Source: RI-153 sp963721725 (GTDB lineage: Bacteria > Chloroflexota > Anaerolineae > Caldilineales > Caldilineaceae). Taken from it: a stretch of 64,000 bases of DNA. The notes below the pieces were generated by a model. It worked only from the letters and a program-made list of their open reading frames with translations. It did not search any database and was not told the DNA's origin. The stretch is from contig CAVRLX010000017.1 in NCBI GenBank assembly GCA_963721725.1, forward strand, positions 1 through 64,000. The letters run 5' to 3'. A program made the position numbers and the translations under genes. Shown here piece after piece: positions 9,015 to 18,044 of the stretch. Every line of letters begins with the position of its first letter. Positions within the stretch are counted from its first letter, which is position 1.

Positions 9015-11222
9015 ATGGATTATCGACCAGAACGACACTCTAATTATGCGGCGATCTTTATTCGCTTGGGCATTTTGATTGCTTTTTTTATCCTTGTGGG
9101 CCGTCTCTACTTTTTACAAGTACTGGACGGCAACATCTATCAAGCTCAGGCCGACGATAACCGCTTTCGTATGATCGAGACCCAACCGCTGCGCGGGGTG
9201 ATCTACGACCGCGATGGCGAGATTCTGGCGCGCAACCGTCCCAGCTTTATTGTAGCGGTGAGGCCAGAGGGGCTGCCTGATGACGATGCTGCAACGCCGC
9301 TGAATGAGGAAAAGTTGGCAGTGGAACGTCTCTTGCGTGTGCTCAAGGCAGATAGCGACCCGGAAGTGGCGTTGGGCATTGCCGAGGTGATGTTTCGACG
9401 GCTCGGTCGCTCTGACTTTAGCGATACCGTAAAAAATGCCGGTGTTAATTTGGACTTTCGCATGGTCTATTTGCCCGTCTTTGAACAGAGCGAGGACGGC
9501 CAAACTGAGACTGTCTCCGAATTGCCCACCATGATCCCTGATCTCTCCAAAGTGCTGCCAGTGGCTGGATTGGTGGCGTTGATTGAACGGGCTGTCCAGA
9601 TCGGGGCGCAGGGTAGCTCGTTTGAAGCCATTCCAATTCTTGATCTTGTGGAGCAGGAATTGGCTTTTCGGGTGGCGGAAGAGGGCTATCAGTTGCCAGG
9701 GGTGGAGATTTTACAAGATCCCGTACGCGAATATCCCTATCGAGAGTATGCCAGCCATGTGCTTGGCTTCTTGGGTCCAATCCCGGCGCTGGCGCTGGAA
9801 CGCTATCAGCAGCGCAACTATAACAACCCCAACGAGCGCGTGGGGCTAAACGGTCTTGAATACACTTATCAGGACATGGTGCGCGGTCGGCCTGGGCGCA
9901 AAGTGTTAGAAGTCGATATTCTGGGCCGCGAGAATCGCACGGCGGGCCGCGTCATTGAACCTGTGCCAGGTTTGAATCTCTACTTAAATTTGGATATTGA
10001 ACTGCAAAAGGTGATGCAAGATATTTTGGCCGACATGATGAAAACGCGCGAGGCGCCCCATGCCGTCGCCATTGCCATGAACCCCAAAACCGGCGCGGTG
10101 CTGGGGCTGGTGAGTTTGCCCAGTTATGACAATAATATCTTCTCCGAAGGGCTAGGCGCCGAATATTTGGCGTTGGAAGAGGTGGCAAAGGATGATCCCA
10201 ATCGCAACCCATTGATCAACTATGCGATTGGGGGGCTTTATCCGCCAGGGTCAACCTATAAGATGGTCACGGCGACGGCGGCGCTGGCCGAAGGGGTGAT
10301 TGCGCCAAACACACGCATCAACGATACTGGCCCGCTCTATCTGCCCAACCGCTACTTTCCCAACGACGTGAGCCAAGCCCAGAAATTCGTGAGTTGGAAT
10401 CACAAACTGGGGATTGTCCACGGACCGATGACAGTGGTGGATGCGCTGGCGCTCTCCAATGACATTTTCTTCTATTGGATTGGGGGCGGCTATCCCAACG
10501 CCATGCGCGGGTTGGATAACGCCGGTCAGTCCAAATGGATGCGGTTATTTGGGTTTGGCGAACAGACGGGGATTGATCTCCCCGGCGAACCCAGTGACGA
10601 TGTCCTCTTCATCCCCGACGACCAGTGGAAGCGGCTGGTCTACGCTGAATCTTGGACGACAGGGGACAGCTACAACATGTCCATCGGCCAGGGCTATGTG
10701 CTGGCGACGCCGTTGCAAGTGCTGGTGGAAGCCGCGGCGATTGCCAATGGCGGCTACATTGTCAAGCCCCAATTGGTAAACCGAACTGTGGATGCGGAGG
10801 GCGGCTTGCAACAGGAATTCGAACCGGTGATCATCCGCGAATTGCCCATCTCCAAAGAGTTGCTCAGCTATGTCCAACAGGGCATGTGGTCCACCGTCAA
10901 CGCCCCGCGTGGCACGGCGCGCGCCAGCCAGGTGGAAGGCGTTAGCGTCGCAGGCAAGACGGGAACCGCCGAGTTTTGCGCCTGGGATCCAGAGATTGAA
11001 GATTGTCTGGACCGGGACAAGGACGGCAACCTGCCTTTCCACGGCTGGTACACTGCCTATGCCCCCTATGAAGATCCTGAAATCGCCATTGTGGTCTTTG
11101 TCTATGATGGCGGTGAAGGATCGGCCGTGGGCGTGCCTGTGGCCCAAAAAGTCATGGACTACTACTTCAACGGTCGTCTGCCCGCTCCGCCCCCAGACGA
11201 GGAGAGCATAACGGAGGATTAA
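9015..11222 (+). CDS. mrdA: Penicillin-binding protein 2 (elongation transpeptidase)
   Basis: This class B PBP cross-links lateral-wall peptidoglycan together with RodA. The 735-residue product has one N-terminal membrane anchor (residues about 14-36), a dimerisation domain starting with RGVIYDRDGEILARN, and a transpeptidase domain with the three active-site motifs: STYK with nucleophile Ser at about residue 413, SND at about 481 and KTG at about 648. The length is somewhat above the E. coli enzyme (633), mainly from a loop between residues about 95 and 200. It is in the same run as mreBCD, and its transglycosylase partner rodA follows after minCD. Confidence 0.95.
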   Translation: MDYRPERHSNYAAIFIRLGILIAFFILVGRLYFLQVLDGNIYQAQADDNRFRMIETQPLRGVIYDRDGEILARNRPSFIVAVRPEGLPDDDAATPLNEEKLAVERLLRVLKADSDPEVALGIAEVMFRRLGRSDFSDTVKNAGVNLDFRMVYLPVFEQSEDGQTETVSELPTMIPDLSKVLPVAGLVALIERAVQIGAQGSSFEAIPILDLVEQELAFRVAEEGYQLPGVEILQDPVREYPYREYASHVLGFLGPIPALALERYQQRNYNNPNERVGLNGLEYTYQDMVRGRPGRKVLEVDILGRENRTAGRVIEPVPGLNLYLNLDIELQKVMQDILADMMKTREAPHAVAIAMNPKTGAVLGLVSLPSYDNNIFSEGLGAEYLALEEVAKDDPNRNPLINYAIGGLYPPGSTYKMVTATAALAEGVIAPNTRINDTGPLYLPNRYFPNDVSQAQKFVSWNHKLGIVHGPMTVVDALALSNDIFFYWIGGGYPNAMRGLDNAGQSKWMRLFGFGEQTGIDLPGEPSDDVLFIPDDQWKRLVYAESWTTGDSYNMSIGQGYVLATPLQVLVEAAAIANGGYIVKPQLVNRTVDAEGGLQQEFEPVIIRELPISKELLSYVQQGMWSTVNAPRGTARASQVEGVSVAGKTGTAEFCAWDPEIEDCLDRDKDGNLPFHGWYTAYAPYEDPEIAIVVFVYDGGEGSAVGVPVAQKVMDYYFNGRLPAPPPDEESITED

Positions 11223-11415
11223 TCGAGAGGCGATATGCCCTCCTTCAAGCCTCAAGGTTACAATGGCCCCAAGCCCTCTATTGCAATGAGTTGCTTACTT
11301 GGCGCGAATACAGTAAAGTTATGACAAATCGCGTGCTTGTTTCTCCCGAAGGCAGCGATGCAGCCAGATTCAATCCCGTTCCCTGGCGCGGGTCTAGTAC
11401 CCAAGTTGCCAAGCA

Positions 11416-12473
11416 GTGACTGATCAATCTGTTGGTTCACCCTCAGATATCCCAGCCCCCAAAGCGGTTGTGTCCCCAAGCACAGCGCAAAAAGTGGCGC
11501 GCGCCCCGCAGGCCCAGCGGTGCGCATTATTGGCCGCGGCGATGGTGTAGTTATCCAAGTAGATAGCGCCCACGCCGGGTGGACGCAGGTAGTTGATATG
11601 CTCACGGCGCACTTGACCCACGCCAATGGCTTCTTTCGCGGCGAGCGGGTGACGCTGGATCTGGGCGAACGAGCTGTGGATCAGGGCCAATTACAACAAG
11701 TGCTGCACCTGCTCACGGAACAGGAAGTGGCCCTGAAAGCGTTACACACGGGTAATGCCGATGTGCAGCGCATGGCCCAGGCGTTGGGGGTGGCGGCGAT
11801 CTTGCACATGTCCAGCGATGAAGCCCCCGTTGTGCCGTACAGCGCCGTTCAGTCTGGGGCCAATTGGGAAGTGATCCTAAGTGGCAAGGAAAGCCAGCGG
11901 CGACCTGATGTCGCTGATTTCCAAATGCCTACGGCCATCACCGATTCAATTGTGCAGGCGATTCAAGAGGATATTGTCACCCCGGCGGCGCGCCCGCTCC
12001 TGAATGACACCGACATTGCGCCGGCTGTGCAATCCTCGGTCATGGCCCACCCCACCGAGCCAGATCTAGTGCAACGCATCTCGGCCCCGCCCTATCTCTA
12101 TCGGGGATCCTTACGGTCAGGGCAGGTCTTTCGCCATGCTGGGCATGTAATGGTGATGGGCGATGTCAACCCAGGGGCCCAAGTGGTGAGCGGCGGCGAT
12201 GTCTATGTGTGGGGGAGGCTGCGCGGGATTGTCCATGCTGGGGCGATGGGCGACGAAAACGCCCTGATTGCAGCGCTGGATTTTGAACCCGTGCAGGTGC
12301 GGATTGCTGCCCAGATCGCTATGTCACCGCGCGGCAATGCTAATGATCCGGGCCGCTGGTTTTGGAAGCGCCAGTCCAATGGCAAGGCAGAGGTGGCCCG
12401 TGTACTCAAAGGTCGCATTGTGGTTGATCATTGGGATGCGCGCTGGCCTGTGCGTACCGTCCGCTTGCGATAA
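11416..12473 (+). CDS. minC: Septum-site determining protein MinC (apparent 1-base shift near 11519)
   Basis: MinC blocks FtsZ assembly when recruited to the membrane by MinD. The C-terminal half carries the beta-helix FtsZ/MinD-binding domain (YLYRGSLRSGQVFRHAGHV then GDVNPGAQVVSGGDVYVWGRLRG), and the N-terminal half has the MinC_N fold. The clean open frame begins only at GTG 11520 (VRIIGRGDG). In the frame starting at GTG 11416 about 34 sensible residues (DQSVGSPSDIPAPKAVV...) lead up to it, and adding one G at CAGCGG-TGCGC (11516-11521) joins the two frames. I therefore give 11416 as the likely start. minD follows after 41 bases. Confidence 0.85.
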
Positions 12474-12514
12474 TCATAGCATCATCAATTTACGCATTGT
12501 CAGAGGAGCAGCCC

Positions 12515-13306
12515 GTGGCTGGCGTTGTGATCACAGTGACATCGGGGAAAGGCGGCGTGGGCAAAACCACCACGACGGCCAACCTGGGCATGGCCCTGGC
12601 AATGGCGGATCAACGCGTGGTTGTCATTGACGGCGACATTGGCCTACGGAATCTGGACATCATCATGGGGCTGGAAAGCCGCGTCGTTTATAACCTTGTT
12701 GACGTGCTGGAAAAACGTTGCACGCTGAGCCAGGCGCTGATCCGCGACAAACGCGTAGATGAACTCTATTTGCTGCCAGCCTCGCAGACGCGCGACAAAA
12801 ACGCAGTTACCACAGAGCAGATGGTGGCGATCTGCAAGGAATTGCGTGAGATAGCTGACTATATCTTGGTCGATTCGCCGGCAGGGATTGAACAAGGCTT
12901 TCAAAACGCCATGGCCCCTGCCGATGAAGTGATCATTGTCACCACGCCAGAAATCAGCGCGCTGCGCGATGCCGACAAGGTTATCTATATTATGGAGCGG
13001 GATATGACGATTGAGCCGCGGCTGATCATCAACCGCTACAACCCGCGGCTGGTGCGTCGGGGAGATATGCTCAATCGGCAGGATATTCTCGACATTTTGA
13101 GCATCGATCTGCTGGGAATTGTGCCAGATGATGACAGCATTATTGTCTCGACCAATCGCGGGCGACCGATTGCTCTGGAACGCAAAGCCTATGTCAGCAC
13201 GGCCTATCATAACATTACACAGCGCATTCTGGGCTATAACGTGCCGCTGATGACCTTTCGAGAGCGCAGTTGGTGGGATCGATTTCGGCGCTGGCTCGGA
13301 TTTTAG
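12515..13306 (+). CDS. minD: Septum-site determining protein MinD (ATPase)
   Basis: MinD is a deviant-Walker ATPase that dimerises on the membrane and activates MinC. The 263-residue product has the motif KGGVGKTT (residues 12-19, with the signature first Lys), VVIDGDIGLRNLDIIMG as switch I, and YILVDSPAGIEQGF as Walker B. The C-terminus SWWDRFRRWLGF is a clear amphipathic membrane-targeting helix. I chose GTG 12515 because GAGGAG lies 7 bases upstream and homology starts there; the frame is open further up. Only 33 bases separate it from rodA, so minE is not in its usual place. Confidence 0.95.
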   Translation: MAGVVITVTSGKGGVGKTTTTANLGMALAMADQRVVVIDGDIGLRNLDIIMGLESRVVYNLVDVLEKRCTLSQALIRDKRVDELYLLPASQTRDKNAVTTEQMVAICKELREIADYILVDSPAGIEQGFQNAMAPADEVIIVTTPEISALRDADKVIYIMERDMTIEPRLIINRYNPRLVRRGDMLNRQDILDILSIDLLGIVPDDDSIIVSTNRGRPIALERKAYVSTAYHNITQRILGYNVPLMTFRERSWWDRFRRWLGF

Positions 13307-13339
13307 AGATCAAAGGGGTCTCGTTTACAATCAGCACCT

Positions 13340-14440
13340 ATGTTTGCAGACCGCTCGCTTTGGCGACACTTTGACAAGCCGCTTTTTATCGCGGTGTTGG
13401 CGCTTTGTGGAATTGGGATTGCCATGACCTATAGCGCCACCAAAAATACCATCGATCTCAATGAATACTGGATCCGTCAACTACAGTTTGCGGGTCTGGG
13501 CATCCTCGTTATTCTTGCCATATCTGCCTTCGATTACCGTCACCTCGAACTCATCGCCCAACCTCTCTATATTGTTTTTCTGATCTCGCTGGTGCTTGTC
13601 TATTTCGTGGGGACCGTCAAGGGCGGCTCGCGCCGCTGGCTGGACATTGGCGTTACCGACATCCAACCCACCGAAATGGGCAAGTTTGTGCTGATCATCT
13701 TCTTCGCGTGGTATCTTAGCCGCTTTCAAGATCGGCTGCGTTCGATTGGTTACTTGATCGGTGCGCTGGTGCTGCTAATGTTGCCGCTGGTCCTGGTCTA
13801 TTTGCAACCAGACTTGGGGATGACGATTGCGCTGGGCTTTATCAGCGGCAGCCTTGTGCTCATCAGTGGCATCCGTATCTGGCATCTGGTGGCGCTGGGA
13901 AGTCTATCGCTGCCGGCCATGCCCTTTCTCTATGGCACCATGCAAGGCTACATGTTGGAGCGCATCACCATGTTTCTCGATCCGGCCTCTAACCCAGACG
14001 CCTCTTTCAATGTGATCCAAGCGCTGATCAGCATTGGCAATGGCGGCTGGCTGGGCATGGGCTGGGGACATGGTAGCCAGAACCAGCTTCACTTCTTGCG
14101 GGTGCGCCACACAGATTTTGTTTTTAGCGTGATTGCCGAAGAGTTAGGCTTCGTGGGCACAACCATAATTCTAATGTTACTCTTCTTCGTAATCTGGCGA
14201 CTTCTGCGTATTGCCGATCTGGCCCAGGATCAGTTTGGCCGATTAATCACCGTGGGTGTCGCGGCCCTGATCCTCTTCCAAACCTTTATCAATGTGGGCA
14301 TGAACTTGAGTATTGCTCCCGTCACCGGCATTACACTGCCCTTTATCAGCTATGGCGGCAGCAGTCTGGTTTCCACCATGCTGGCGATTGGGCTGGCGCA
14401 AAGTGTGATCATGCGCCACCGCAAAATGGATTTTACATAA
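13340..14440 (+). CDS. rodA: Rod shape-determining protein RodA (SEDS glycosyltransferase)
   Basis: RodA polymerises lipid II into glycan strands in complex with PBP2. The 366-residue product has the SEDS family layout of about ten membrane segments with typical motifs: GSRRWLDIG, IQPTEMGKFVLIIFFAWYL, YLQPDLGMTIAL, GLGQ-region GWLGMGWGHGSQNQLHFLRVRHTDFVFSVIAEELGF and the ending LPFISYGGSSLVSTMLAIGL. The MRHRKMDF tail is short, as in RodA rather than FtsW, and the neighbourhood (mrdA, mreBCD) supports RodA. It is the last gene of the cluster. Confidence 0.93.
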   Translation: MFADRSLWRHFDKPLFIAVLALCGIGIAMTYSATKNTIDLNEYWIRQLQFAGLGILVILAISAFDYRHLELIAQPLYIVFLISLVLVYFVGTVKGGSRRWLDIGVTDIQPTEMGKFVLIIFFAWYLSRFQDRLRSIGYLIGALVLLMLPLVLVYLQPDLGMTIALGFISGSLVLISGIRIWHLVALGSLSLPAMPFLYGTMQGYMLERITMFLDPASNPDASFNVIQALISIGNGGWLGMGWGHGSQNQLHFLRVRHTDFVFSVIAEELGFVGTTIILMLLFFVIWRLLRIADLAQDQFGRLITVGVAALILFQTFINVGMNLSIAPVTGITLPFISYGGSSLVSTMLAIGLAQSVIMRHRKMDFT

Positions 14441-14635
14441 CAACCGCTTCAGGACAAAACTACTCATGTTTTTATGCGTAGCCGTTCTGAGTTTATATAT
14501 AATCGTGTCGATTCAAGGGTCATTTGTGAAGCATGAAATCTAAAAAATCTAGCCTCTCTCTCATCGACTTCGCCGCCTCCGTGGCCGCGATCCTCACACA
14601 ATGGCCCTCATTCCTGTGGAAAGTTGAGAGAGACT

Positions 14636-15208
14636 ATGTCTCGGTTTATTCATGTCATCTGTGTTGGCACCTTCCTGATTAGCTGTTTTACCACGGTGGC
14701 GCGGGCAGAAGAAGACGCACCCAAGGTGGCGCCAGAACCAGCCCAGTCTGAACAAAAAATTGCCACTGTCAACCCAGAGGGCGTTTATAGTTATCACGAT
14801 CTGAAACCTGATTATTTTCAACCATCGCCCCTGCCCGTTCGGGGATTAGCCATGTACTATAACCCAGGCTTGATGCAACAGGTGCTACAAAGGCAGATTG
14901 GGTGGGGCGATGTAACCAAGTGTGATGAGTGCATTGGCATGGTTGCGCTGTTGCGCGAAGGCGATATGGATCGCCGAGTCTGGCTGCAACGCCCAGGCCA
15001 CCCCGCCGAAGGTCCTTTCTGGGTGGTGGATCAAGCCGCCCCACACGATGTCCCTGGATTGGTGCGCCGTCAGTGGGTGGTGGATGTGGATTATGAAACC
15101 GCCATGCGCTGGCAGATGCGCGGACCTATCCCGATTCTTGTGTTGGACAATGCGTTACAGGCTGTAGAGTACGCACGCAAAGCGCCTACAGCAAAGGCAT
15201 CTTCCTAA
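14636..15208 (+). CDS. Exported hypothetical protein
   Basis: The 190-residue product starts at ATG 14636 with GAGAGAG upstream. It has a signal peptide (residues about 1-24, FIHVICVGTFLISCFTTVARA). The mature part has a Pro/Glu-rich spacer and then a compact domain with GLAMYYNPGLMQQVLQRQ, a CDEC cysteine pair, WLQRPGHPAEGPFWVVDQA and WVVDVDYETAMRW. Alternating Gly/Val strands plus a conserved Asp (VVD) faintly recall a double-psi beta-barrel of the RlpA kind, but this is a guess. A TATAAT at 14498-14503 could be its -10 element. A strong terminator follows. Confidence 0.65.
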   Translation: MSRFIHVICVGTFLISCFTTVARAEEDAPKVAPEPAQSEQKIATVNPEGVYSYHDLKPDYFQPSPLPVRGLAMYYNPGLMQQVLQRQIGWGDVTKCDECIGMVALLREGDMDRRVWLQRPGHPAEGPFWVVDQAAPHDVPGLVRRQWVVDVDYETAMRWQMRGPIPILVLDNALQAVEYARKAPTAKASS

Positions 15209-15280
15209 GCAGAACAATTAAATAATGACAACCCAATAGCAAGTTCGGTAGCTTCTTTTGAGAGAGAGGCACTCACCCCA

Positions 15281-15314
15281 GGACGAAACCATGATCTGGT
15301 TTCGTCCTTTTTTA
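15281..15314 (+). terminator. Intrinsic terminator
   Basis: A perfect 10-bp stem GGACGAAACC / GGTTTCGTCC with a 7-base loop is followed by six T. It lies 72 bases after the exported-protein gene and ends that transcript. Confidence 0.85.
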
Positions 15315-15460
15315 TATACAGACGCAATTTTTCTGGACGCAACGAGGACAGAGAGACAACTTTTTTATCGTCCTGGCGTAGTGTAGACTGTATTGGAGCA
15401 GGCAGCGTGAACTCTCACCATGCTTGCATTGATCAAATCCTTTAGAAAGGGGCGTATGGT

Positions 15461-16702
15461 ATGGTTTCAATCGGGCGTAAGCAATCTACCCTGGTTATTT
15501 TTTTGGTGATTGTTCTGACAGTACTGATGGCAGGGGCAACTTTGGCCGCCGAATTTGGCAAGGGTGATCTGTATCGGCTTCCACAAAACGAGATTATTGA
15601 CGATGATCTTTATGTTTCGGCTGGCGAAATTTACATTGATGGCGTTGTCAACGGTGATCTCTTTGCCGCGGGCGGCTACATAGAGATCAACGGCGAGGTC
15701 ACCGGCGATATTGTCGTTGCAGGCGGCGGTATTGTGTTGAACGGGCTGGCCGGAGATGATGTGCGCGTGGCTGGGGGCGGCATCGATATTCGCGGTGTAG
15801 TGCAAGACGATCTCTTTGTGGCGGGCGGTGGTTCTGCCCCAGGCGGTTTTACTTTCCCCATCACCACAGGGACACGCTCGATTGAACAAGGCGTACGTGT
15901 GGATAGCAACGCCGAAATCGGCGGCAGTGCCTATATTGTGGGCGGAGCGGCTGAGCTGAACGGTGCGTTTGGCGGCGATCTCTTTGTCGGCATGGGCAGT
16001 GTGATCTTGGGCGGGCAGGTGGCGCGCAATGCCGATATCAACGCACAGCAATTTCGCACCGAAGCAGGGGCACGTGTCAACGGTCAGCTCACCTATTCCA
16101 CGCCAGAACGCGTGACCGCCGCCGAAGGTGTGGCGCCCGATGTGGTTTACGAAGAGGCGGTTCAGGAAAGCACGGCTCCCAACGTGCTGGGCAATGTCTT
16201 TGGGTGGATTCTGCGCACGCTGCTTATGGTGCTGGGCTTTGCCGGCATCTGTTGGCTGTTGTTGCGCTTTGTGCCCAATGTACTCACTGCACCCGCCGAC
16301 GCCATTGCCGCTCAACCCACGGAGACCGGCCTCTATGGATTGGTGGGGGCTGTGTTGCTAATGTTTATTCCGGTTGTCTCAGCCGTTTTGGTGATGCTTA
16401 TGTGGTTCTTTTGGGGGCTTTTCCCGGCGCTGGTGATGTTTATCTTTCTTTTTGGTCTGCTGGCCTTGCTCTGGTTCTTTAGCCCGCTGGTCACGGGTCT
16501 TTGGCTGGGACGCCGCTTGCTAGGCAACAATCCCAGTACAAGCTTACTACTGATGACACTGGCCGGGGTTCTGATTGTGGTCATATTGGGGCGGATTCCC
16601 ATTCTGGGCTGGCTGGTCTATATGCTCAGTTTTGTCTTTGCCCTGGGTGGCATGATACGGGCCAGCCGTCGCCAGCCCGATGTGAAGGCACTCAGCGCAT
16701 AG
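15461..16702 (+). CDS. Bactofilin-like (polymer-forming) protein with C-terminal membrane domain
   Basis: The 413-residue product has a signal or anchor segment (residues about 11-30). It is followed by about 180 residues of short Gly/Val/Ile-rich repeats of the form DDLYVSAGEIYIDGVVNGDLFAAGG, which is the right-handed beta-helix pattern of bactofilins. The C-terminal 170 residues hold four or five membrane segments (WILRTLLMVLGFAGICWLLL onward) and a basic end. Classical bactofilins are cytosolic and lack this membrane half, so this is a membrane-anchored version whose helix is probably outside the cell. AAAGGGG lies about 9 bases before ATG 15461. It is near, but not in, the mre cluster, so a wall or envelope role is an inference. 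Confidence 0.8.
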   Translation: MVSIGRKQSTLVIFLVIVLTVLMAGATLAAEFGKGDLYRLPQNEIIDDDLYVSAGEIYIDGVVNGDLFAAGGYIEINGEVTGDIVVAGGGIVLNGLAGDDVRVAGGGIDIRGVVQDDLFVAGGGSAPGGFTFPITTGTRSIEQGVRVDSNAEIGGSAYIVGGAAELNGAFGGDLFVGMGSVILGGQVARNADINAQQFRTEAGARVNGQLTYSTPERVTAAEGVAPDVVYEEAVQESTAPNVLGNVFGWILRTLLMVLGFAGICWLLLRFVPNVLTAPADAIAAQPTETGLYGLVGAVLLMFIPVVSAVLVMLMWFFWGLFPALVMFIFLFGLLALLWFFSPLVTGLWLGRRLLGNNPSTSLLLMTLAGVLIVVILGRIPILGWLVYMLSFVFALGGMIRASRRQPDVKALSA

Positions 16703-16741
16703 GCCTGTCATTTTCTAAAGACAAATTTTTACATACAATAG

Positions 16742-16768
16742 GACCGGCGGAATCTACCGCCGGTCTTT
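16742..16768 (+). terminator. Stem-loop, probable terminator
   Basis: A perfect 9-bp stem GACCGGCGG / CCGCCGGTC with a 6-base loop is followed by only three T. It lies 40 bases after the bactofilin-like gene and immediately before the DUF951 gene. Confidence 0.65.
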
Positions 16769-16787
16769 GCGTGAAGGGAGCAACCCC

Positions 16788-17018
16788 ATGTTGGAAATCA
16801 ACGAAAAACTCTATGTGGGCGATGTGGTGCGCATGCGCAAAACCCACCCCTGTGGGGGAACCGACTGGGAGATCGTGCGTGTAGGCGCGGACATCGGCGT
16901 AATTTGCACCACCTGCGGACATCGTGTGCTGCTGCCCCGGCGCAAATTTGCCCACAGCGTCAAAGCGTTTATCCGCCGCGGCGCAGGGGATGGGGCGGCA
17001 GTGACAGGCAAAGAGTGA
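16788..17018 (+). CDS. DUF951 family protein
   Basis: The 76-residue product has the typical DUF951 sequence: an opening YVGDVVRMRKTHPCGGTDWE, then VRVGADIGVICTTCGHRV and LPRRKF. The C-G-G and C-x-x-C residues suggest a small metal-binding or OB-like fold. The family is widespread in Firmicutes and Chloroflexota, often near parB or mechanosensitive channel genes, and has no firm function. I chose ATG 16788, with GGGAG 8 bases upstream. The start is 20 bases after the terminator-like hairpin. Confidence 0.85.
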   Translation: MLEINEKLYVGDVVRMRKTHPCGGTDWEIVRVGADIGVICTTCGHRVLLPRRKFAHSVKAFIRRGAGDGAAVTGKE

Positions 17019-17066
17019 AATTTCTGCATTGCAAGTGCTTATTTATAACGTACGTAACGATACAGG

Positions 17067-17126
17067 TGCGACGCACTCACCACACAAGCTTTTCCCAACC
17101 AACCTACCCTTGGTGAGTGCGTCGCA
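17067..17126. repeat. Perfect 16-bp inverted repeat with 28-base loop
   Basis: TGCGACGCACTCACCA (17067-17082) and its exact reverse complement (17111-17126) flank a 28-base pyrimidine-rich loop, between the DUF951 and Nif3 genes. There is no T-run after it, so it is not a standard terminator. Confidence 0.85.
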
Positions 17127-17174
17127 TCCTAAACCAGAATAAATACTAACTCCACTAATAGCCGAGGAGAAATC

Positions 17175-17927
17175 ATGCAACGTAACGACCTTGTACGCTA
17201 CCTAGACGACTATTTGAAAATTGCCGAAATCCGCGATTACGGCCCGCAGGGGCTACAAATTGAGGGGAAGGAAGAGGTTACTAAAATTGTCGGCATGGTC
17301 GACGCCCATCAGCCCTGTGTGGACGCCGCACTGGCCGCGGGGGCCGATCTATTGTTAGTGCATCACGGCATCTTTTGGGGAGATGCCAAAAAGCTCAGCG
17401 GCTCTTTTGGTCGGTTGGTTCGTACCTACATGAAGGCCAATCTTAATCTCTACGCTGCACATCTGGCACTGGATGCGCACCCGACTGTGGGCAACAATGC
17501 TGAACTTGCCCGCCGCCTGGGGCTATCTGTGCAACAGTGGTGGGCCAAGGTCAACGGCGTGCCGTTGGCCGTGCTGGCCGAGAGTGCCGAACCGCTGACG
17601 ATTGATACATTGGTAGCGCGCTTTGAAGCCACGGTTGGCCCGACCAAACTGGTGATGGCCCACGGGCCACACCAGATCCGCCGTGTGGGGATTTTAAGCG
17701 GCTTTGGCGCAAAGTCCATTGAAGAGGCCGCGGCCCTGGGCTGCGACGCCTTTATTACTGGCGAAACCAGCCACGCCCAATATTATGATGCCCTCAACGC
17801 TGGGATTCACGTCATTTATGGCGGCCATTACACCTCAGAAATTGTGGGTGTCCAGGCACTGGGGCAGCATTTGGCCGCGCAATTTGGGGTTGAATTTACC
17901 TTTATTGATCTGCCCACAGGCCTATAA
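17175..17927 (+). CDS. Nif3-like dinuclear metal centre protein
   Basis: This is a 250-residue member of the Nif3/DUF34 family, whose hexameric members hold two metals per subunit; some act as GTP cyclohydrolase I type 2, but for most the reaction is unknown. The metal-ligand motifs are visible: LLLVHHGIFWGD, the later AAHLALDAHPTVGNNAELA and the C-terminal GHYTSEIVGV. The FITGETSHAQYYDA segment is also typical. AGGAG lies about 7 bases before ATG 17175. A strong terminator overlaps the stop codon, so it ends its own transcript. Confidence 0.92.
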   Translation: MQRNDLVRYLDDYLKIAEIRDYGPQGLQIEGKEEVTKIVGMVDAHQPCVDAALAAGADLLLVHHGIFWGDAKKLSGSFGRLVRTYMKANLNLYAAHLALDAHPTVGNNAELARRLGLSVQQWWAKVNGVPLAVLAESAEPLTIDTLVARFEATVGPTKLVMAHGPHQIRRVGILSGFGAKSIEEAAALGCDAFITGETSHAQYYDALNAGIHVIYGGHYTSEIVGVQALGQHLAAQFGVEFTFIDLPTGL

Positions 17928-17963
17928 AAAAGACTCGGAATCGTGTGATTCCGAGTCTTTTTA
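17926..17963 (+). terminator. Bidirectional intrinsic terminator
   Basis: A perfect 16-bp stem AAAAAGACTCGGAATC / GATTCCGAGTCTTTTT with a 4-base loop. It has A-run and T-run ends, so it can serve the Nif3 gene on the plus strand and the selenoprotein gene (stop at 18045) on the minus strand. Confidence 0.9.
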
Positions 17964-18044
17964 TTCCACAGCAGTATACAAGAGCATTTTCAAAGAGAAA
18001 AACTGTTCCTTTGTGGCACTGCTTAGGATAAACAGACGAAAGGT

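Noticed and set aside
14533..14679. Small frame of 48 codons before the exported protein gene
   Set aside because: It overlaps the signal-peptide region of the better supported gene and has no ribosome binding site; it could be a leader peptide but nothing supports it.
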